A stretch of DNA of 10,119 bases, taken from assembly GCA_938041945.1 (NCBI GenBank), contig CALISC010000094.1, positions 1 through 10,119 on the forward strand, given 5' to 3'. Position numbers and translations under genes: made by a program. Below, piece by piece: positions 6,028 through 10,119 of the stretch. How positions within the stretch are numbered: the first letter of the stretch is position 1; every line of letters starts with the position of its first letter. The notes below the pieces were generated by a model. It did not search any database. It was given only the letters and a program-made list of their open reading frames with translations, and was not told where the DNA came from. This DNA is from an uncultured Acholeplasmataceae bacterium (GTDB lineage Bacteria > Bacillota_I > Bacilli_A > Acholeplasmatales > Acholeplasmataceae).

Positions 6028-6875
6028 TTATTTGATTGAATAGAAATATAATTGAAAAATTTAAAATAAACTTCCATTAAAACCACCGAATCCATTAGTG
6101 CATCGTGAGTTTTTTTACCAGGTTCTTTTTCAAAATAAGTTTTGTAAGCATTAAAAAGAGATACATCGTTTTTTAACACAAAGTAGTCTTTGTGCAGACG
6201 AGAAAGGTCAACGAAATCAGTTTTTTCAAATAAATTGGGAAGTTGGTGAAACTTAATGTTTGCAACCAAACAAGGGTAGTCAAAATTACCCCAAACCACA
6301 AACTTAGTGCCGGTTTCTTTTAGTTTTTTTAGTTGATTGTAAAAGTTTTTAAAGGTAATTGCCGTTTTTTTGTATTGCTCTAAATCAAGTGTTAAAAACT
6401 CAGTAGTTTTCTTGTCAATTTCTAAACTTGATTTTACGAATTCTGTTTTTTTGGCCAGCACTTTTTTGCTTTGGTCAGTCAAGACATAGCCAAACTGAAT
6501 GATTTGTTGAGGCGACTTAATTTTTCTTAAAGGAAGTAAAGTCATTTCAAAGTCAATAAAGCAAAGTTTATCAAAACTCAGCAGAGTTTGATACATTTCG
6601 CTTCTAATTTTGTTTAAATCAAAAATTAGCCTTTTGGGGTTAAGTGCAGATATTTTTAAAATTCCGGCAACCCGGAAAAACTTACCGTGGTCTTTTTTAG
6701 AAACTACTTGTTCTTCTTGAAACTCAAGTTCAACTAAGTAACTTACTTTAATGATTTCAAGGAAATAATTTAAGTTTTTAGGCAGCCTAAAACGAAGTAC
6801 TTTGTTGTTTTCAAGTGCTTCAATTTCTCTTTTGAGTTTAGAAATTTTTTTAACTACGATTGTGGCTCGGTTCAT
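6021..6875 (-). CDS. DEDDh-family 3'-5' exonuclease with an unassigned N-terminal domain
   Basis: Residues ~103-272 form a DnaQ-like exonuclease domain with all acidic residues: FIDFEMT gives Asp108 and Glu110 (Exo I), WGNFDYPCL gives Asp199 (Exo II), and THDALMDSVVL gives His257 and Asp262 (Exo III, H-x4-D). It should remove nucleotides from 3' ends using two metal ions. Whether its substrate is DNA or RNA cannot be told; the sequence recalls KapD/ERI-1-like proteins more than polymerase proofreading subunits. The first ~100 residues are Lys/Glu/Leu-rich and match no family I recognise. The ATG overlaps the uvrC stop (ATGA, 6872-6875), with AAGGAG (6884-6889) 8 nt upstream, so it is translationally coupled to uvrC. 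That context suggests a link to repair. No signal peptide or membrane segment is seen. Confidence 0.83.
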   Translation of the reverse strand: MNRATIVVKKISKLKREIEALENNKVLRFRLPKNLNYFLEIIKVSYLVELEFQEEQVVSKKDHGKFFRVAGILKISALNPKRLIFDLNKIRSEMYQTLLSFDKLCFIDFEMTLLPLRKIKSPQQIIQFGYVLTDQSKKVLAKKTEFVKSSLEIDKKTTEFLTLDLEQYKKTAITFKNFYNQLKKLKETGTKFVVWGNFDYPCLVANIKFHQLPNLFEKTDFVDLSRLHKDYFVLKNDVSLFNAYKTYFEKEPGKKTHDALMDSVVLMEVYFKFFNYISIQSNNL

Positions 6876-8611
6876 TCTTTTAACTCCTTGATTTGTCTAA
6901 TTTGATTTAACCTTAATTTAAATGTTTTGAGTTCCTCAATACTGGCTGCTTTCAGTTTAGCAACCGAGCCAAAATGACGAATTAGCGTACGTTTTTTTGC
7001 ATCAGAAATTCCGGTTAAATTATCTAACTTAGTTTTAAAAGCGGTTTTTAAGAGTTTCGCTTTATGGGTTTGATATGAAAATCTATGGACTTCTTCAGAA
7101 ATTCTAATTAAAAACTTATATAAATAACTGTGTCTATCAAGTTCGTGTGAAGAGTTGTTCCAAACTAAAGCAGCAAGCCTATGGTGCTCATTTTTCTTAA
7201 GTCCAATAACTGGAATATTTTTATCTAAATGTCTGATTTGCTCTTCGGCTGCTTTAACTTGGTTTTCAGCGCCATCTACTGCGATTAAATCGGGTAGATA
7301 AGTGATTTCTTGGTCTTGAATACGCCTTGAAATCACTTCTTTGATCCCAGCAAGATCGTCGTTTTTAGGTGTATTTTTTAAGTTAAACTTGCGGTAAAGT
7401 GACTTTAAAAACTGTCCGTTTTTCAAAACTATGCAACCAGATACTTGCGCCTGTCCTTGAATTTGTGCGTTGTCATAAGCCTCAATGGTCTCCGGCATAA
7501 AACCAATTTTGCTTTTCAGTTTTTTCAGTCCTTTTTCTAAGATTAAAGACTTTTCTAAATATACAGCACTGAACTTAGTCAAAATACTTTCTGCATTTTT
7601 TTGAGCAAGTTTTGTCAATTCGTGTTTTTGGCCTTTTTTTGGAATTTTGGCAAGTTTGCCAAATCTAGTGCTAAAATCTTCTTCCTGAAAATTATCTGAA
7701 AACAACAGTTCATCTGAATAAATTCTAGATTCATATATTTGGTCTAAATATTGAAGCGCGTAGTCTTTAGGATCACCTACATACTCAAAAATATTTCTTT
7801 TCTGGTCGACAGTTTTCCCAAACCTTTGAATCAAAATATAAACAGCCACGTATTTTTCGTCAAATGCAAAACCTATGATATCTCTGTTTTGTGAGTCGTT
7901 GCTGTTTACAGTTTGTTCTACTATTGTTGCTTTAATTGCTTCAATTAAATTTTTAAAATCTAGTGCCAACTCAAAGTCTGAGTTTTCTGCGCACTCTTTC
8001 ATTTTGGCGGTTAAAGTTTTTAAAATGTCTTTGGCCTTAGTTTGAAAAACACGCTTAACTACTTTAGTGAGTTCTTTTGCTGTAAACTCTTTTTCTAAAT
8101 CAGATATACCCAAATTATTTGCCAAACCTGTTAAGATATCTTGATCAGTTTTAGAAATTTTTCCGACTCTTTTGGGAAAAATTCTGTTCAAAACATCACA
8201 GGTTTCTCTTGCTTGAAAAGTATTTGGAAAAGGACCAAAACCATTGAAGTTAAACTTACGAACCCTTTTGACCAAAAGTTTGGTGTAGGGTTTATCTGTG
8301 ACCACAATGTATGGATACGTCTTGTCGTCAATCAGTCTAATGTTGTATTTTGGTCTGTATTCTTTAATTAAGTTTTGCTCTAAAATCAGCGCATCTTGCT
8401 CAGTGTTGCAAACCACATACTCAAGATTTTCAATTTCTTTAACTAAAAGTGCGGTTTTGCCAAAAACTTTGGTTTTAAAATAAGAAAGTACGCGGTTTTT
8501 TAAGTTTTTTGCTTTGCCAACATAAATAACGCGACTATCTAAGTCGCGCATAATATATACTCCTGGGTTTTGAGGTAAGTTTTTTAAATTTTCTTCAAGT
8601 GTTAATTTCAT
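6872..8611 (-). CDS. uvrC: UvrABC excinuclease subunit C, lacking the iron-sulfur cysteines
   Basis: UvrC makes both incisions in nucleotide excision repair. The 579-residue protein has the GIY-YIG 3'-nuclease (GVYIM 17-21, IYVGKAKNLKNR 29-40, Glu78 in LEQN). A UVR coiled coil that binds UvrB lies at about 195-235. The RNase H-like 5'-nuclease has the expected triad: Asp380 (EAYDNAQIQG), Asp446 (AVDGAENQ) and His509 (EEVHRF). HhH motifs span about 529-565. Length is slightly below the usual ~590-610. After IFPKR (144-148) typical UvrC proteins have four spaced cysteines that bind a [4Fe-4S] cluster; none is present here. SHIQG is also changed to AQIQG and IDGGKGQ to VDGAENQ. The start is set by homology. 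It has no strong SD; an AT-rich 6-bp hairpin occupies that position. rpoZ ends 35 bp upstream. Confidence 0.96.
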   Translation of the reverse strand: MKLTLEENLKNLPQNPGVYIMRDLDSRVIYVGKAKNLKNRVLSYFKTKVFGKTALLVKEIENLEYVVCNTEQDALILEQNLIKEYRPKYNIRLIDDKTYPYIVVTDKPYTKLLVKRVRKFNFNGFGPFPNTFQARETCDVLNRIFPKRVGKISKTDQDILTGLANNLGISDLEKEFTAKELTKVVKRVFQTKAKDILKTLTAKMKECAENSDFELALDFKNLIEAIKATIVEQTVNSNDSQNRDIIGFAFDEKYVAVYILIQRFGKTVDQKRNIFEYVGDPKDYALQYLDQIYESRIYSDELLFSDNFQEEDFSTRFGKLAKIPKKGQKHELTKLAQKNAESILTKFSAVYLEKSLILEKGLKKLKSKIGFMPETIEAYDNAQIQGQAQVSGCIVLKNGQFLKSLYRKFNLKNTPKNDDLAGIKEVISRRIQDQEITYLPDLIAVDGAENQVKAAEEQIRHLDKNIPVIGLKKNEHHRLAALVWNNSSHELDRHSYLYKFLIRISEEVHRFSYQTHKAKLLKTAFKTKLDNLTGISDAKKRTLIRHFGSVAKLKAASIEELKTFKLRLNQIRQIKELKE

Positions 8612-8613
8612 CT

Positions 8614-8630
8614 CTTAGTTTTAAACTAAG
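8614..8630 (-). repeat. Inverted repeat in the uvrC leader
   Basis: CTTAGT (8614-8619) and ACTAAG (8625-8630) flank a 5-nt AT loop; the palindrome nearly continues to the centre. It ends 2 nt before the uvrC ATG, where an SD would normally lie. Only AAGAG is left, almost touching the start codon. It could limit or regulate uvrC translation, or translation may rely on coupling from rpoZ. Confidence 0.45.
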
Positions 8631-8646
8631 TTATCTTGAATTGAAA

Positions 8647-8856
8647 TTAAAACTCAATTTGGACGTTTCCAGCTAGAATTTCTTCAAGCGCTTTGCCAAC
8701 TTCTTTATCGCAAAGTGAGTTTTCAACGCGAACTTTTTTACTTTGAATAAGTTTAGCAACTTTGGCAGAAGTATAGGCTAACTTATATTTTGAGTTGATA
8801 ATTTTAGTCAGTTCATCAATTGAAGGATAACGCATTCCGTCTTTTTGTTTATTCAT
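8647..8856 (-). CDS. rpoZ: RNA polymerase omega subunit
   Basis: The 69-residue protein has the omega signature: MRYPSIDELTKIINSKYKL at residues 8-26, then a helix with TSAKVAKLI, and near the end VGKALEEILAGNV (53-65). Omega is a small cytoplasmic subunit that helps fold the beta' subunit into core RNA polymerase. It starts 3 bp after the gmk stop. The SD AAGGAG (8867-8872) lies inside the last codons of gmk, 9-10 nt from the ATG, which supports the first Met rather than the internal Met8. The gmk-rpoZ pair is a widely conserved arrangement, which strengthens both assignments. The seven residues before MRYPSI are an extra N-terminal extension compared with many Bacillota omegas. Confidence 0.95.
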   Translation of the reverse strand: MNKQKDGMRYPSIDELTKIINSKYKLAYTSAKVAKLIQSKKVRVENSLCDKEVGKALEEILAGNVQIEF

Positions 8857-8859
8857 AAA

Positions 8860-9480
8860 CTATTTCTCCTTTTGAATTTCTTCTATATAACTTAAAAATC
8901 TACGTTCAGAACGACATTCCTCGGCCAAAACGATAGCCTGCAGAGTTTCCACAGTTTTAGAGATTTCTGAGTTTATAACTATGTAGTCATATTTATCTGC
9001 ACATTTAAACTCGTTTTTCGCCTTTTCAATGCGCTCTGAAATTCTTTCATCTGTTTCAGTTCCACGTTGTTTTAGTCTAGAAATTAAATCTGCTTTAGTA
9101 GGTGGTGCAATAAATATATAAATTGCGTCAGTTAACACGCTTCTTGCCATTAAAGCACCGTTGACATCAATTTCTACCATCACGTTTTTACCAGTTCTTC
9201 TTAGTCTCTCAACTTCTTCAAAAAGTGTACCATAGTAGTTGCCAACGAAATAATTCCATTCTAAAAACTCATTATTTTCTAGTTTTGCTTTAAAATCTTT
9301 TTCGGAAATAAAATAATAGTCAACTCCGTGCTTCTCTCCGTTTCTTGGTACACGAGTGGTCGCTGAAACTGAGAAAACAAAATTATTTACTTTTTCAAAC
9401 AACGCCTTTCTAATTGAAGATTTGCCTACCCCAGAAGGACCAGACATCACAATTAACAGGCCTTTTTTTGCTTCTTTCAT
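8860..9480 (-). CDS. gmk: Guanylate kinase
   Basis: The enzyme catalyses ATP + GMP to ADP + GDP, needed for GTP, dGTP and (p)ppGpp supply. The 206-residue length is standard. Seen motifs are the P-loop GPSGVGKS (14-21), the GMP-binding region SATTRVPRNGEKHGVDYYF (39-57), FLEWNYFVGNYYGT (72-85), EIDVNGA (103-109), the ATP lid RLKQRGTETDERISERI (135-151) and DYIVIN (165-170). All catalytic basic and acidic positions appear intact. The ATG at 9480 is the only start that leaves a normal N-terminus, since the next Met (12) lies at the P-loop. There is no SD upstream (ATTAACTCT), which is unusual here. A TATAAT lies 15 nt upstream of the ATG. rpoZ follows after 3 bp, so they share a transcript. Confidence 0.97.
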   Translation of the reverse strand: MKEAKKGLLIVMSGPSGVGKSSIRKALFEKVNNFVFSVSATTRVPRNGEKHGVDYYFISEKDFKAKLENNEFLEWNYFVGNYYGTLFEEVERLRRTGKNVMVEIDVNGALMARSVLTDAIYIFIAPPTKADLISRLKQRGTETDERISERIEKAKNEFKCADKYDYIVINSEISKTVETLQAIVLAEECRSERRFLSYIEEIQKEK

Positions 9481-9494
9481 AGAGTTAATTATAT

Positions 9495-9500
9495 ATTATA
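9495..9500 (-). promoter_or_regulatory. Possible -10 box for a gmk-rpoZ-uvrC operon with a very short leader
   Basis: A perfect TATAAT on the - strand (9495-9500) lies 14-15 nt before the gmk ATG. Transcription would start near 9488, leaving ~7 nt of leader. There is no good -35 box at 16-18 bp, only AT-rich sequence, and chance occurrence is real in such DNA. Confidence 0.4.
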
Positions 9501-9532
9501 TTTTTGCTTTTTAAAAGGATTTTTTTGAAAAT

Positions 9533-9608
9533 AAAAAAAGCCTGGTTAAAACAATTTAGCAGAAAGGAGAAGAATGAACTACTAAATTATCTTATCCAAG
9601 GCTTTTTT
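9533..9608. terminator. Long-stem terminator after recA with a 22-nt CU-rich (on - strand) loop
   Basis: The outer stem pairs AAAAAAAGCC-TGG (9533-9545) with CCA-A-GGCTTTTTT (9596-9608). The inner 7-bp stem pairs AATTTAG (9553-9559) with CTAAATT (9582-9588), and the middle segment is partly paired. For recA on the - strand it begins 18 bp after the stop and ends in a seven-U run, so it is the recA terminator. The + strand also ends in TTTTTT. The loop on the - strand reads TTCTTCTCCTTTC, close to the anti-SD end of 16S rRNA. Confidence 0.82.
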
Positions 9609-9626
9609 AAACTAAAATAAGTGAAA

Positions 9627-10119
9627 CTATTCAGGTTTTTGAATTTCTAACTCAAGTTCGGCCATTATTTCGGGGTTTTTCAGTAAGTACTGTTCAACTT
9701 GTGCTTTACCTTGTCCGATTTTTTCTTCTTTTAAAGAAAACCAAGAGCCTGCCCGTTGAATTAGATTTTTTTCAACTGCTAAATTGATAACTTCTGAAAC
9801 TCTTGAAAAACCAGTTCCGTATCTAAGTTCTATAGAACAAGACCTGAAAGGAGAGGCAACTTTATTTTTAACTACTTTAATGTTAACTAAATTACCGTAA
9901 AGTGTGCCATCTGCTTGTTTTAAACTTTCGCCTTTTCTAACCTCTATTCGCTGAGTTGCGTAGAACTTAAGTGCACGACCTCCCGTTGTAGTTTCAGGAC
10001 TGCCAAAAAGCACACCAACTTTTTCTCTAATTTGGTTAATAAAAATCAAAGTAGTATTAGATTTTGCAACTATACCTGAAAGTTTTCGCATAGCCTGGCT
10101 CATTAGTCTAGCGTGTAGC
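9627..10119 (-). CDS. recA: RecA recombinase, C-terminal half (5' end outside window)
   Basis: The frame is open through the window edge, adding LHARL ahead of MSQAMRKLSG, exactly the RecA sequence expected there, so the Met at 10103 is internal and not a start. The 163 visible residues cover the second half of the core ATPase: IFINQIREKVGVLFG, the L2 DNA-binding loop with ETTTGGRALKFYA, and VKVVKNKVASPF. The C-terminal domain (GKAQVEQYLLKNPE) follows, ending EIQKPE. Compared with E. coli RecA (353 residues), the acidic C-terminal tail is short. RecA carries out strand exchange and drives LexA self-cleavage. The Walker A region lies outside the window. A long-stem terminator follows the TAG stop at 9627-9629. 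Confidence 0.97.
   Translation of the reverse strand, partial: LHARLMSQAMRKLSGIVAKSNTTLIFINQIREKVGVLFGSPETTTGGRALKFYATQRIEVRKGESLKQADGTLYGNLVNIKVVKNKVASPFRSCSIELRYGTGFSRVSEVINLAVEKNLIQRAGSWFSLKEEKIGQGKAQVEQYLLKNPEIMAELELEIQKPE

Noticed and set aside
8141..8483. Two overlapping + strand open frames of 76 and 61 codons
   Set aside because: Both are antisense to the conserved N-terminal part of uvrC and have no SD or family features.
9566..9586. Tiny ORF (ATG AAC TAC TAA) with an SD on the + strand, as a leader peptide
   Set aside because: It lies in the recA terminator loop, no + strand gene follows that it could regulate, and its SD is simply the complement of the CU-rich loop.
1..10119. CRISPR arrays, insertion sequences, rRNA, phage genes or integrases
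   Set aside because: No regularly spaced repeats, transposase or integrase motifs, terminal inverted repeats or rRNA-like segments were seen on either strand.

Overview
The window looks like a chromosomal segment of an AT-rich, low-GC bacterium that uses Shine-Dalgarno (SD) sequences of the AAGGAGG type, intrinsic terminators and the standard genetic code. Tryptophan is TGG, and TGA serves as a stop. A member of the Bacillota or a close relative fits best. The sequence alone does not support a genus.

Bases 1-2480 (+ strand) read as accessory DNA. They begin with the tail of a gene resembling a toxin-immunity protein. Next comes a ~90 bp remnant that encodes the end of an RHS/YD-repeat core (LAGG..LYGYV..DPFG), followed by a complete DUF1877/YfbM-family gene with its own likely promoter. 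This is the layout of a decayed polymorphic-toxin cassette region. Behind it is a two-gene operon: a TetR-type repressor and a BcrA-like ABC ATPase that overlap by 1 bp. No permease gene follows. A strong 13-bp-stem terminator closes the block.

Bases 2515-5820 (- strand) form a small defence-type block. It holds a beta-class N6-adenine DNA methyltransferase and a PD-(D/E)xK nuclease gene that overlaps the methyltransferase end and is interrupted by one in-frame TAA. A terminator and a separate promoter follow, then a AAA ATPase with a DUF4143 C-terminus. The nuclease looks inactivated while the methyltransferase is intact, so the locus probably protects DNA without cutting it. The block starts directly downstream of a tRNA-Gly(GCC) gene and its terminator.

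Bases 5901-10119 (- strand) are core housekeeping: recA (3' part only, running off the window), then gmk, rpoZ, uvrC, a DEDDh exonuclease overlapping uvrC by 4 bp, and tRNA-Gly. gmk, rpoZ, uvrC and the exonuclease are tightly packed and could form one operon. This would link nucleotide supply, RNA polymerase omega and nucleotide excision repair. recA is separated from gmk by a long-stem terminator.

The points most worth a second look are the UvrC that lacks the usual four-cysteine iron-sulfur motif, the in-frame stop in the restriction nuclease, the terminator loop after recA that resembles the anti-SD sequence, the apparently SD-less gmk start, and the RHS remnant. I found no clear new system.
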